Source: Allacma fusca
Lineage: Eukaryota > Arthropoda > Collembola > Symphypleona > Sminthuridae
Direction of reading: 5' to 3'
Assembly: GCA_947179485.1 (NCBI GenBank)
Contig: OX359250.1
Span: 47,651,450 to 47,715,449 of the forward strand
Length of the DNA stretch: 64,000 nt
Shown: positions 22,053 to 33,676 of the stretch, one piece after another
Layout: every line of letters begins with the position of its first letter
Numbering within the stretch: the stretch's first letter is position 1
Translations under genes and position numbers: made by a program
Notes under the pieces: generated by a model
Told to the model about the DNA's origin: nothing
Seen by the model: the letters and a program-made list of their open reading frames with translations, nothing else
The model's database searches: none

Positions 22053-23381
22053 TAAGGGAGTGTGCACATATTACGTTTCATTTTTGGGGGAGGGAGGGCG
22101 TCTTGACGCTGATGATTTTGTGTATACCAAGGGGGGGGGTGGGGGTAATATTGCTGATGACGTTTCACCGATTCTCAAAAAAAATTAAGGAAAAAACCCG
22201 GATAATTGTTAGACTAGAGTTTTTAGTAACAAACTTTTATTGGTGAAAGACCACTGATACATTTTATAAACATACGCAAGCCGTACTTTAGTCCAAATGT
22301 CTGACAACCATGAGCATTCCGAAAACTCATGGCTTACGTAAGAATGGCTACAAAATCACGTCCATCAATTTCAGTTTTGCAAATAATTTGTTTTCATAAT
22401 CTCAGTTGCTGTCGCCCTTGGCGATGGAACTTGGACAAATATTTAATATCGAAGTTTCTCCAGATTCCGGTGCTCTTTAAGCGGGATTTCTCTGGAGTTC
22501 GTATTTGAAAGCCCGGACGATTCATCTGCCTTCCTTTACGGTTTGTTGCCAAATGTCGTGCTAAATGTCTGGAAATTATCTCCTGTCTACCATTGCCCCA
22601 GCATTCAAGGCAACCTTGAAATCCAAACCCACCATGCGTGCAATTATTATTTTGTTATCAACATTGCATGTGAATCCCACAAAAGAGCTGCTCATAGAAA
22701 TTCGTTAGAAAGAATCTCGAAAAGCATTGAATCTGTTGTTCAAAGTAATCAAATGCAATTTTTCACAGCATGTGAAGCGGAGTATTTGTCGGAAACACCG
22801 ACGGAAGCTATTGTAAATGTGGCTGACTCGATACATATCAAATTTGCAGATATTAATGACGGTAAATCATAATTTTATAATAATAATAGGCTCTTTGCAA
22901 AAACAGTAATAATTGCAACTTCGCTTTTGTCCAAGAAGGAAAAACCAAAATAAAAGGGCCGCGATCTAAAGTTTCCCAACCGGTATTCATTCGTTTACCT
23001 TAATTATTATTTTTCCTTCCATCAAAATTTAGTTTATTTTGTTTAAGTACGAACACGTGGACCGATTTCAACCAATAAAAAGCTCATCAATTTTGAACTA
23101 AATACGTCAATCATTTTCGGAGGAAAGTACAGTTTTTATTTTTTACGTAAGAACACGCTGACCTGTTTCATTCGCCAGACATCACGGATAACACTATCTT
23201 ATAAGTGGGCTGACGCCACCCTAAAAATGCTACGGATTAAACTTGTTTTTTGTCTTCGTTTTTGCTTTGATGACGTTTACAGGGGAGGGGGATCAAGGAA
23301 CAATGACGTTAGGATAACGATAGGGAGGGTAAGGTCCAAAAAGGGCGAAAAAATGAAACGTAATATGTGCACACTCCCTTA
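22053..23381. mobile_element. 1.3-kb DNA transposon with perfect 33-bp terminal repeats
   Basis: Both ends start TAAGGGAGTGTGCACATATT and match for 33 bases; homopurine or homopyrimidine patches (GGGGGAGGGAGGG; GGGGAGGGGGATC) follow. Flanks (CAAGTCGG; GGGAAAAT) show no duplication of 8-9 bp, so the superfamily is unassigned. Inside are an open segment at 22447-22872 and a direct repeat of about 100 bp (ACGAACACGTGGACC at 23048 and AAGAACACGCTGACC at 23148). The intact ends suggest recent movement. Confidence 0.85.
22447..22872 (+). pseudogene. Unidentified open segment inside the 33-bp-TIR element
   Basis: A 142-codon stretch open from after a TAA (22444-22446) to the TAA at 22870. It has no ATG near its start. 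Residue use looks protein-like (for example SSAFLYGLLPNVVLNVWKL, ACNYYFVINIACESHK, LERISKSIESVVQSNQMQFF) and unlike the low-complexity frames elsewhere. Candidate AG acceptors lie upstream, and a GGTAAAT donor-like site near its end, so it may be one exon of a transposase or a captured host exon. I do not recognise the family. Confidence 0.4.
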
Positions 23382-23479
23382 GGGAAAATCTTGGCTATTC
23401 GGATATTTCCGAACAAGGGACTGGGCTATTCAGGCGAGCTACAAGTGTGTTCAAGTAAAGGCTAGACATTAGTGGTGAG

Positions 23480-24276
23480 TAGAGGTGGGATTCGGGCTTG
23501 TCTTCAGGCCCGAACCCGGAAGAAACCCGAACGAATACTCTACTAGCCCGACCCGGCCCGCCAACGGGCTAAATATTTGATATTCAACCCGGCCCGTTTT
23601 ATGCACCTTAAATTTTGTGAAGCCCGAACCCGTTAAAAACCCGGTCTCCACAAATTTTTACAACCCGAACCCGCTAAAAACCCGATCTTTAAATGGTTTT
23701 AAAACCCGATGAAAACCCGGATTTTTAGTCACAATTGAATCCGATGTGAAACCTTTGTTTACATATTCTATTATATTTACATCATACATATACTATCCAT
23801 CCATTCCTACTCATCGCATTCAATAAACGAGCACGAGCACTAAAGAAGCAAAACTTCTTTTTGACTTTGAAAATTTTTGAACATAAACTATCAAGCGGAA
23901 GGGATCGTTTCAAAATGCTTAAGTATGTGTACGTATTAAATACAATGAACTATTATTTATCGTGAATATACATACGCGAAAGGAATGATTGAACTCCTGG
24001 CAACGTCAAATATCTATGTCACCTATCTGTATACTAAAGTCTATTCTAGTAGGATTGTCGGGTCACTTGTAATTTCTGGCCCGCCCGAAACCCGAACTGA
24101 AAAATAAATACAGGCCCAAACCCGAACTTATCCCGGTTTCATTGTTTTAGTTCAGCCCGAACCCGGTCGGAGCCCAACGTAAGTTCGTATTTACAACCCA
24201 AACCCGGATAAAAACCCGGTCGGGCCGGGTTCGGGCCGGCCCGAATCCAAAACCCCGCTTCCGGGCCCCAGCTCTA
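23480..24276. mobile_element. hAT-type element, CCCGAACCCG-word family
   Basis: 797 bp. Ends TAGAGGTGGGATTCGGG and TAGAGCTGGGGCCCGGA; perfect 8-bp duplication GTGGTGAG (23472-23479, 24277-24284). About 250 bp at the left and 230 bp at the right are GC-rich CCCGAACCCG / CGGGTTCGGG words around an AT-rich middle without coding potential. Confidence 0.95.
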
Positions 24277-24402
24277 GTGGTGAGTGGAACATTCTCAAAG
24301 CACGGATTGGTTAGGATGGGATTACAAGATCTTTGGGAAAACGTTTGCAGAGACGGACTGCCAGTGAGGTGGGAATTACTTGATACCAGATACAAGTAAT
24401 TA

Positions 24403-24587
24403 GAGAGTTTGCGCAATTGACGTTCTGTATACGTAGAACGTTAAATTTGACGTCACGACCAGAAATCAACCACGTGATGCGACTTTCTCCTTGCGTTTAC
24501 TTACGTTAGCGTACCGCTAAATCAAACGCTAACGTGTGTGATTTAACGTTAGCGTTTACGTTCGGGTTCAACTAAGCGCAAACTCTC
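24403..24587. mobile_element. 185-bp MITE with GAGAGTTTGCGC ends
   Basis: Inverted ends GAGAGTTTGCGC, TA on both sides (24401-24402, 24588-24589). The inside is GC-richer than its surroundings with nested inverted words: ACGTTAGCG / CGCTAACGT, GTACGC-AAATC and TGACGTCA. TA duplication suggests a Tc1/mariner-type MITE, but palindromic flanks leave room for other readings. Confidence 0.6.
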
Positions 24588-25834
24588 TATTACCAGTGTA
24601 TGTGCACATGTATACCGCAGTACATGAATAATCGTCCCATATTTATTTCCACTATATAACTGGACATTATGTAGTTTACTTTACTACCGCATTAATCAAA
24701 CCCTATATAATTGATATTCCAATTGCATGTGATCATTGCATACCGATTACACTATCTAAAACTCACAATTATATCGCCTAAATATTTTTTTTAGGTTTAT
24801 ATCGCCTATATAGGCTGGCAAAGCGCTGTCAGAGGCTATACAGCAAATATAGGCAGGTAAGCAATGTACACTAGGACAGATATAGGCTAATAGGCAGGCA
24901 GTTAGAGTACTTGGCCCTTGGTATTAAGGCCCTTCTTTTCGTTGAAACATCCTATTGGACTATATAGGATGGCGATACTTTTTGAAAGAAAATAGGCAGG
25001 CTTTAGGTTTAGTTACTTCATTTGCCCATCTTTGGAACAAACGGTTGTACTAAGAAAATAAACATGAAAAACACAAAAATGTAATAATTACCAGATCCTT
25101 TTTTCAGGATATCGTTAGAAAGAACGACAGAGCACATTCTAAAGCAATTTTTGAATGATTAAGAATTCCCAAAAAACTGTGCCTAGACGAGTATGAACAT
25201 TTTAAACATTATATTATCTATTTGAGGTTCAAAATATTAAGCATAAATTTCCAACATGCTTGTTTTTAAATTGAGTCTTAATTAGTTTCATGTTGAAATA
25301 TATTTAAAATTAAGAAAGTGGTGTGAGATGCTGAGAAAAATGAAATATTTCTAAGGCCTAAATTTATTTTTAAATATTTACAGCTTTATCGTCACTTTCA
25401 AAATTTTCTGACTTTCCATACACAATAATTAAGAGCAGTAATGTAAATGCCCATTATGGAATGTTTATAAAAATCACACAGTATAACAGCTTTAGTAAAA
25501 TTGAGGAAATTAAATTTTAGCATAAATTTTACTTAACTAAATTTTACATAATTGAAAATTAGCAAATCTTGAAATGAAGTCTCTAAAAAACATTAAGGAT
25601 TCAGTGTATTTTAATTTTAGAGCTTTCACGCAGTTTAAAATGTTTTCCATTCCAGCGAATCTAATTTAGCTTATTTTGGGATTGACTGGGAATGAAGTTT
25701 ATGTGACAGAAACGACCAGAATTGTGTTATTCTAATCTTACCGTAAATCTTCCCAAAATTGTTTTTTGAAGATATTGGAATTGAAAAAGGGCTGCACTGA
25801 AAACACCAAAGGACATATGTACATTTGGGTCCTC
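24588..25834 (+). repeat. AT-rich DNA with mosaic fragments
   Basis: Apart from the TATAGGC patch, an M-unit fragment lies at 25050-25110 (AAAATGTAATAATTACCAG then TTTTTTCAGGATATCG) and a P6/P12-like stretch at 25195-25350. CTTTCACGCAG at 25622 is a decayed ACGCCAC motif. No gene. Confidence 0.55.
24770..25015. repeat. TATAGGC-word patch
   Basis: ATAGGCTGGCA, ATATAGGCAGG, TATCGCCTA and similar words repeated in both orientations over 250 bp, as in the other word-built elements. No terminal repeat or duplication could be assigned. Confidence 0.45.
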
Positions 25835-25842
25835 CATGGGGG

Positions 25843-26490
25843 CACAGATGTTCATACTCATGAGGGAGGAGGGTACCCCTCGCTCTCACCCTCCAAAAAG
25901 AGAGGGGTGAGGTTGAGGGCCTCCGTTCTCTCCCATCCTCTCACGAGATGAGTGCGAGGAATACTTGGTTTACATGTCTAAAATGAGGGTGAGGGCTGCA
26001 GTTAGCACTCATGGGTACTTTATTTTAACACTACGCCGCCTCACTTAATATTATGGTATTAATAATTTTTCCTTATTGACAGTGTGGTACATCATCTTGC
26101 TCATGTATGTATTTGTTATCGTAAGCGCGTGTGAATTGGGGCTACTTATTGTTAGTACGTCTATCCGCTTGTACTTACAATTAGAAAGCAACAATTAAAA
26201 AGGAATTAATCAACTTTGTTTGACTCTTAAATGAAATTTACCACTAATTGTCAACTATTTTTTGCATAGCTGTCTTTGGTTCCGTCACAATTACAGCTAG
26301 AATGCAGGATCCAGGAGGGCTCTCATGAGGGCGAGAGTGAGAACTGAAATATATGGAGGACACCTCATGAGGGGGAGTGAGAGGACAGATTGTTGGAGTG
26401 CTTCCCTCATGAGGGTGAGGGAGGGCAACTCGAATTAGGCTGGGAAAGAGTGTGAGGGGAGCGCGAGTGAATTTTATCTGACCATCTATG
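25843..26490. mobile_element. hAT-type MITE, CTCATGAG/GAGGGCGAGG-word family, copy 2
   Basis: 648 bp. Ends CACAGATG and CATAGATG; perfect 8-bp duplication CATGGGGG (25835-25842, 26491-26498). Same ACTCATGAGGG / CTCTCACCCTC vocabulary as 7351-7909. Short terminal match but unambiguous duplication. Confidence 0.88.
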
Positions 26491-27261
26491 CATGGGGGAT
26501 GTTTGATAATGGCGGGTACTGTGACTCTGTCATGCAGAGACGCCGAAAAATCCTATGGGTATGAAACTTAATTACATGAAAAATAGTTGTCAAAATCTAT
26601 TTGACAACAAACTCGTTTTGTAAATTCCAAACCATTTTGAAACTCAACCTTTATTTTGAAACGTTTCTAATTGCCGGTCCCGAGTTCCTTAACATTTCAT
26701 GTCCTATTAGATCAGGAAAGGGAAACCGTCTTACAAAAAATTGCATTTCCCCTTCGGTAGCAAATTCTCTGAGAGATTTTCGAAATTGGTTTGTTTTGGA
26801 ACTGAAACTTTCAAACCAGTTTAAATCAGTTGAATTTCTAAAAAAAACTTACATGGTAGAATTTGAGTTTCCTATTTTCTAATTTAAATTTCTCGCTTGT
26901 TTTCTCGGAAATATAATTCCCTAATAAATCCCGGACACAATTTTTACCAAAGTTTTTGCCAGTGAATAAATCCTAACTACTAATAAAATAATTCGCAATA
27001 ATAATAATATAATAACCACTTAATAAATCCCTACTACCCCTTTCTACTGTAGTCGTTACAGTTGAGGAGTAAAAGAGGAAAATTAAAATAAAATATGTTG
27101 GTTACTTGGACATAATTAAAAATGTCAACTGCAATTGTCCCGTTGCTTTTTTCAAACCCCTCCCCACAATGTAGTTCTTTATAATTTCCTGTAACATCAG
27201 TTTTAGCTTGGAGAGAAGCTTTTTTTTGAGAATGTAATGGGAATTAAGATAATTAAAATTA

Positions 27262-27400
27262 ATAACTGGCAGTGCTCGGCACCGGTATGGGTAATACTCG
27301 GGTAAACGGGTACGGGTACGGGTATGGATACTACCCTGGTACCGATTTTATATACCCCAACAATTCCGGGTACTACCCGGGTACACTTTGGTCGGCTCAA
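27262..27400. repeat. GGGTACGGGTAC-word patch, truncated hAT-like
   Basis: Begins CAGTGCTCGGCACCGGTATG like a terminal repeat and continues with ACGGGTACGGGTA and TACCCGGGTA words. No opposite terminus was found. It abuts a mosaic block whose paralogues (16890-16910, 20890-20910) continue without it. Confidence 0.55.
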
Positions 27401-27597
27401 AATTTCGGAATCTGCGAAGGATTTTTCTACAAACTGGGGAAATTACGTATTTTAGAAATTGGCTCTCTTAAGGTTAATATAAATTCAAAATAATTACATT
27501 CAAACTCATAAACTTACAACAGAGATCATCTCGTCAAGGAAAAATTGTACATTATGATTTCCTATCAAAATCGATTATAGATATTATGACCGAAACC

Positions 27598-27645
27598 CGT
27601 AAAGATATTCAGCATCAGGAGCAAATGCGCGAAAGATGCAGAATT
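27598..27645 (+). pseudogene. Coding relic of block P4, copy 2 (5' part only)
   Basis: Reads RKDIQHQEQMRERCRI in one frame, matching KDIQLQLQMRETCRI at 54453, then is cut and joined to block A. Confidence 0.4.
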
Positions 27646-28434
27646 AAATTAATTCGTTTTTCTATTATTTTTTGTTGAGCATCATTCACTTTTTACTCCC
27701 AGCATACGCTGTAATTTTATTTTACACTATTATTTTTAAAATATTTTAAAAACAAATGTAGATTTATGTTACTGCCTTTACATTTAGATTCGAATAACGT
27801 GACTTACCCACATGCAAATAAATTGTGAACCAAGATTCATTTCTTGGGTACACCATCAAATTAATTGTTTAAAATACAGTACAATACACGAGAACAAAAT
27901 TTGTTTAATAATTCAAACGTTCAATAACTGATTTCATTTAAGTTCACGTTTTAAATTCCAGTGACCTCAAGTTCCCTGTAAGGAAATTTTTTGTATGTGC
28001 TTCAAAAATGTTCCCATTTCACCATAATCTGTCTGAGACAGTATCTACAGTTCCTAATTCAAATTTAGTTGGAAAAAAATGATTCTCTGCAATTTGGTCT
28101 GATTTTATGTTATTGGCTTTAGACTTACGTTCGAGCGACCTGACTTACCAATAAACAAATTTTATGAGCCAGGATTCATTTATTTGGTACACAGTTTCTT
28201 AACATAGAATAAATGAGAATGAAATTTGACATTGTCACAATACGTATTACGTCGTGAAAATCAGCAGCTTTGAAGCAAATTTATTTTGCCGAATTAAAAT
28301 ACCTAAGCTTTGAAAACATTTTTTCTTCGACGCCACTGTATTTATTTCCCAGGATCTTCTACTGGTAATTTCGTAAAGTTTATGTCGCTGCAATAAAAGC
28401 TACATGACGACTGTATAGTAATCTGAGAAAAATA

Positions 28435-28620
28435 CATTAAAATCTGTTTATAACGGAATCGCAAGGGAGCTTGGATTTTTGTCCGGTAAAAACAGTATTC
28501 CGTTATACGATTATAGCGGACATTATATGCTTACCCAACTACCTTTGGTGGGGATGGACAAATGTGTCCGGTATAATGAGAATTCCGTTATAAAGCGGCC
28601 GTTATAAAGAGGTTTTACTG
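28435..28620. mobile_element. Pogo/mariner-like MITE (TA duplication)
   Basis: 186 bp flanked by TA. The right end reads inward CAGTAAAACCTCTTTATAAC and the left CATTAAAATCTGTTTATAAC (about 19 of 22 matching through CGG). Further CCGTTATA words follow inside. Ends of this CAGTnnAACCTC...TATAACGG type are common for pogo-like Tc1/mariner MITEs. Confidence 0.85.
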
Positions 28621-28622
28621 TA

Positions 28623-31600
28623 TATTTGTCAGTAAATAAAGCTTTAGTAAGCTTTGAGGGTTGAAACAAAGCGAATAATTTAATCGCAAATTTTAATAAC
28701 TGTTATAATAATTTTAAACAAAAAATTGTGAAGCTTAATTTAAATTTGTTATCTGCAGTATAGTCCTCCTTAAGTTTAGAATGAACCGTAAAGGGACGAT
28801 GTTTTCAGATTTTCATCTCTACAATACATATTGTTTTCTTCTGCAAAATATGTATGCATTTACAAGGCTATAAAATTTATAATATATTTTACGGACTTTC
28901 CTGGAAGCTGCGTTCTGAGTCAATGCATAGAGAATTATCATTATTATTATTGCTACCTTAAAAAGAAGGAGAGAAGTCTGAAAAAAGTCAGTTTCAGGAG
29001 CACAGCCATCATATATCGGCCACAGCTACAGTACAACGTACAAAAACGTATATTAACTTGTATGAAATTTGACGGTAAGTGTTTTAAACTATTTATCCTA
29101 ACTTTACATTTTTGTGGTAATGAGGATTCAAGTTTAAATGACATAATTTGAAGTGTTTTCTAAAAGTAAATGTGGTTGCAGAAATAATTTTGAAAATAAG
29201 GTAGTCGAATTGAAATGAGGCTTACTGTAAATTTTCAAAGGTAAATCCTTTATACTAATTTGGAAGTGATTGTCTTGATGATGATGATGGTGCCAGTCGT
29301 CACTTATGTACATGACATGTTGTAGCATAGCGGTTCATTTCTTTTCTTTCATTTATGAAAAAAATGTTTTAATTTTTATTTTAAAGCATTAGTTATTTGC
29401 ACGAATGAAAAAATAAACCTCCATTCTTTTTTAACACTTCTTTTTTGTTTACTTCGACAGGCTTAAGTTATAGTAACCAGGTGTTACTACTTAATCCTGT
29501 TCAAGTCAACAAAAAATAATGCCATTTTAGATTACAAACCAGAAAAAAGAAAATAAATTCCGCAATGCTAAACAAGTATACTAACAAGATACTATCTTGC
29601 ATCTTTGAATTTTTTATGGTTAATTCGAATCAACTACCACTTGCTTAATGTGTACGCCTTTGAATATTTAGTATCAAATTGCAAACATTTGCTCAGCTTA
29701 AATAATTTAATTGCCATTTTATTAGTACCCTGTACAGCACCTATTTACTAAACAGCTTTTAAATATTTTCAAAAAACATTTATGCCACGGAAAAGTTTGA
29801 GAACAATTCTAAAAATTATTCTTTGAGGACTTCACGTAATATCTGTAAAAGGAGAGGCTTCAGTTTTTAAAAATCAGGCATCCTATTTTGATCAAAGTCT
29901 GGCAATGTTGCTAACAAATAGGAAGCTTTTAGTTTTCCTAGAGTATATTTTATACTAGCTACTGTCAGTTTCATTCGATGTTTGATTGTGACTGCAGATG
30001 AAGTCAATACAACAGTGAAGTTACTTCAAAAACCTATATACGAAATGTAGGTAAAACAATGAATATTAATTAATATTGCTTATGTATGTAGGTCAGTGGC
30101 GGGGGACTTTGAATAACATAAATAGTCAAATAAGTAGAAAGGCCTTTCCGCATGGAATCTGAGGGCCTTTGTTATTTTTTATACCCTGACCGGACCAGAG
30201 TTGACCCCCTTAAATTCACATAGGTTTAAAAAAAAATTAAATTTAACTTACCCTTGCAAGGACAGTAATGAAAAAAGTTATGCATAAAGCCATTAATAAG
30301 CGATGAAGTTGGTTTCTGTCACAGATTTTACACAATCGAAGCGGATTCGAGGCTAAAAGGATCCGTTGCAATTATTTAAACGAAGAACAACCTTATATGT
30401 AAAAATTGCATAATTGTATATTAAGTTTAATATTTTCTATGATGTACAAACCTATGCTATCCCAGTTTCCCCATCCACCTTGGTGGATGGCTTGCATGCT
30501 AGTAAGCATTTAATGTGAGATCAGTAGTTGGATGTTGGTAAACATCTCAGGACGATGAATTTCGATTTTTCCTGCCGAGGCTGATGTCCCTGATGGGAAG
30601 TTCAGAAATTTCTTGTAAAGTAATTACTTTTTTAAATAACTTTTGCCAGAAGATTTACCCTGCGAAACTTACCCAAATTCGAAAATATTTGATCAAACAT
30701 GTAAAAACATTTCAAAATCTTCATTTACCAAAACGTTATCCCTTCCATGAGATATTGGTCTTGTTTTAATATATTCCCCGTGGGAAATTTGTATTCCCCT
30801 CTGCCCACAAAATTCCGACCCCTGTCGGAATAAACTAAATTTTGGGATTATTTGTTTTTAAATTTTGATAAATATAGGATAGTCATGCAGATAGAAATGA
30901 CTATTCTATGGTTCTTCTTCTCATTAAAATAAGGACCGGAGTAACTCACCAAATAATATTTTCTCTTAGTCTGTCGCATAGAAAATATTTACCAGCAAGT
31001 GACTCTCATTGTTGAAAACATCAAGTGGTTATTTAGAAGTTTTACAGCGTATTATAATTTTAAATAAAACACACCGTAGTCGTTAGAATAAACTAACGGA
31101 ATTGATTTTACAGGGTAACTTTACTATATGTTCCAGTTCCACTAAACTTCGTCCTTGTCTTTTGGTTCTAGCAGTCTCATATTTTTTCAATTTGTTTTGA
31201 ATCGGAATTGTTTTGGAAAACAAGCATTTTGTTGATAAGAATTAAGAACCTAATTATTCCAACTACTAATTTATCCGAATCAATAATCGATCGGGTTTAG
31301 CAATTATTAATCGTAAAATTGAGAATCTGAATATCTGTGTAATTGAGGCTGAAACAACCAAATTATGAACGCTCCCATAATGTCCTGCGAATTATAAATG
31401 CAAATATTTCAGTGAATATGTACAAAATGCTAAGGTAAAGTACATAAGATATATTGGCATTTTAAAATGGCCAGACCTGCAAAATTTTCCCTGCTCTTAT
31501 GTCTGTCTAGGACTTATCTGATACATATCTATATTGGTAACGAAAAGAAACGTCTGAGGCGGCGTGGATACTCAAGATTTTGAAAAAATAAGAGGTTTTT

Positions 31601-32271
31601 AATTTTAGTTGGAATTTGAAATGAGACTTGCTGTAAATTCTGAAAACCAAACCTTTTTTAAATGTCAAACCGGTGGTTGAATGTTTTTATTGACAATTCT
31701 TCCTAGAAGACGATTTTTGATTTTCCGTGCTGAAAATGATGTCCTTCGTAGGAAGTTCACAAATCATTGGAAAAATATTTACAAATCCCTGTTGCCGCAA
31801 GATTTTCCCTCGGAAAATTCTTGCTAAAAAGATAATTGAATTTCAAAATCACTGTTTAGCAGAAGGATTTCACTTCCCATAAAATATTTGGTTTGAATTT
31901 TGTTCCCTGTTTTTTAAATCAAAATTCAAACGTTTAGATTTTAAATTCTTCTGGCGCTTTGATTAGAAAAAAGGGCTTGTCTGGTAAATACAAAGCATGA
32001 CATTAAATTCTGTGAATATTGAAAAACCTTAATCAAAATGTACGAACAATACTTGTGGATCCCTGTAAATTTTGTTGTCCCAATTCAATTCACCCCATTG
32101 ATCTGGGTCAAATTTGATCTCATAGAGTTGTGAAGCGTCAAGCAAAGTTCGTCTTTTTCCAGATGCTAGTTTTAAAATTATTATCAGACACAATTTGGAG
32201 AAGAATTTTTAAACCACTTCATGGATTTTCTATGCTATTACATACGACTCTAAGGTAAGAAATATGGACAT
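28623..32271 (+). repeat. AT-rich DNA with block P3 and P4 start
   Basis: About 30780-31370 is highly similar to 53850-54450 (long runs such as CTCTTAGTCTGTCGCATAGA are shared). About 32140-32271 is the start of block P4. A 9-bp hairpin CCATCCACC / GGTGGATGG lies at 30471-30490. The region 28640-30770 shows only short unsupported frames. Confidence 0.65.
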
Positions 32272-33668
32272 TCAGGCACTCCGGAACGTCCAACAAAGTG
32301 GGGGGACAACATTTCAAAATTAGTTTTCGTTACTTTGCTAGTGGCCACATACAAACGTATGTATGTATAAGGTTACACATTATTTTTAGTTAATTTGCTC
32401 ATATAAACATGCAAAATATAGATTTTTTAATTTTTATTGCAGGACTGTTTTTAAAAGAACAAGCTTTCATAGAAGACACCAACTCAATCTCATATATTAG
32501 AACATTATTTACACAGTAAATACTATCAAAATTTTATGGATTTCAAATAGAGGTATCAAAGAATCATTGCATTGATTGGCGATCAAGTTCCTGGAACGGT
32601 TCAATCTGTTCTTGGATTTTTTGTCTGGTCCAAGTTTAGATCCTTTCCACAAGATCTGTTCCACAATTTTCGTCCAAAGAACATTCTCCAGTAGATTTAC
32701 TGGTTTAAAAGTGCATGGTCTTTTCCATCCGTTGGAACAGACCAAATTTTGTGTCAGTGAATTTTTTGATGTAAATGAAATAATTTTTTCCCCAACAACA
32801 ATATTTCATGATAATTATTAATATCCTGAAATAAACTCCTTGTGCGACGTTTTAATACTCATTGTTAGTTGTATTCTTTTCAGTAACATTGGAGTGCTAA
32901 AATCTATCGAGTTTATAAATTGCTCCTAGCAAATTTTCCTTTAAGCTCGTAGTACAGGAATGGTAATAACTGTCTGGTCCGACATTTTGGAACAGATTTA
33001 TTGATCTGGTATGAGTTTGGAACGAAATTTAAAGCCAAAGTTTCAAATTGTTCAAATTTTTGATCCAGACCAAGATTTTGGCCTGGATCAATCTGGCAAG
33101 GGGAGGTCAATATGTTCGGCAAACGTAGCGGGAAATAATATTCCAAATTTAACAATAGGAAAGAATGATGGATAGAAAAATATCCTTTAATTTCTTGATG
33201 GGCCGCGTTGCGTTGAATTCCTAAGTTACTATTTGAATAATCACACTATCCCACAATTTCAACCCGGAATGTTTATTGCAGTACTGGCATAAAATAACAT
33301 AAGTTCAAAATCATTATCAAGGATGAAACCGGTAGATTTAAAAAATATATTTCGGACTGCAGTTTTATGACCCACTACTTTCACTACTCAATTCTGGTAG
33401 TTACCTAGATGAACGGATGAAAAATATATTTTACAATTTGTGTAAACATTTTTGTTTAGAAGAAATAGTTTGTTTCGAGTTTTTTAAACACAACTAATAG
33501 CATTTTGTGGAGAATTTTTTTAAATTGAATAGGAGTTTTGACAGCAAAAAGTTAAGAAAAGGTTAATTTGATTCTTGAAAAGCGGGGGGGGGGACAGTAG
33601 CAGTCCTTCCCTGATGTTTTTTGGGAGGGTCAATGTCCCTCCTGTCCCCCCTTGTACCGGAGTGCCTG
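32272..33668. mobile_element. hAT-type element with TCAGGCACTCCGG ends
   Basis: 1397 bp. Ends TCAGGCACTCCGGAACGT and CAGGCACTCCGGTACAAG; target duplication ATGGACAT / ATGGGCAT (7 of 8). GGGGGGACA words lie near both ends. The uninterrupted site is preserved at 10877-10895 (ACGGACATGACC), so the boundaries are well supported. Inside (32580-33120) is a stretch of CTGGTCC, GGAACAGA and GATCCAGACC words that could be a second, nested word-type insertion; its ends were not found. Short frames inside are not convincing genes. Confidence 0.85.
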
Positions 33669-33676
33669 ATGGGCAT

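Larger units (their letters stand above)
26499..28434 (+). repeat. Degenerate mosaic: P9, D/P8, P4 fragment, A, A, C
   Basis: P9 at 26600-26880, D/P8 at 26887-27260 (with an extra AT-rich 100 bp near 26960-27060), P4 relic at 27598, block A at 27660-27930 and again partly at 28105-28225, block C at 28230-28290, and the CGACGCCACTGTATTT motif at 28328. The A then C order is the same as in other places. No gene. Confidence 0.7.

Noticed and set aside
28831-29151. 106-codon plus-strand frame
   Set aside because: AT-rich, no recognisable motif or low substitution signal, antisense frame also open. Treated as chance.
30090-30215. Possible MITE around AAAGGCCTTTCC / GAGGGCCTTT
   Set aside because: Short inverted match but no terminal repeat or duplication.
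30471-30490. Perfect 9-bp hairpin CCATCCACC/GGTGGATGG
   Set aside because: Isolated, no adjacent gene or U-tract; no function can be supported.
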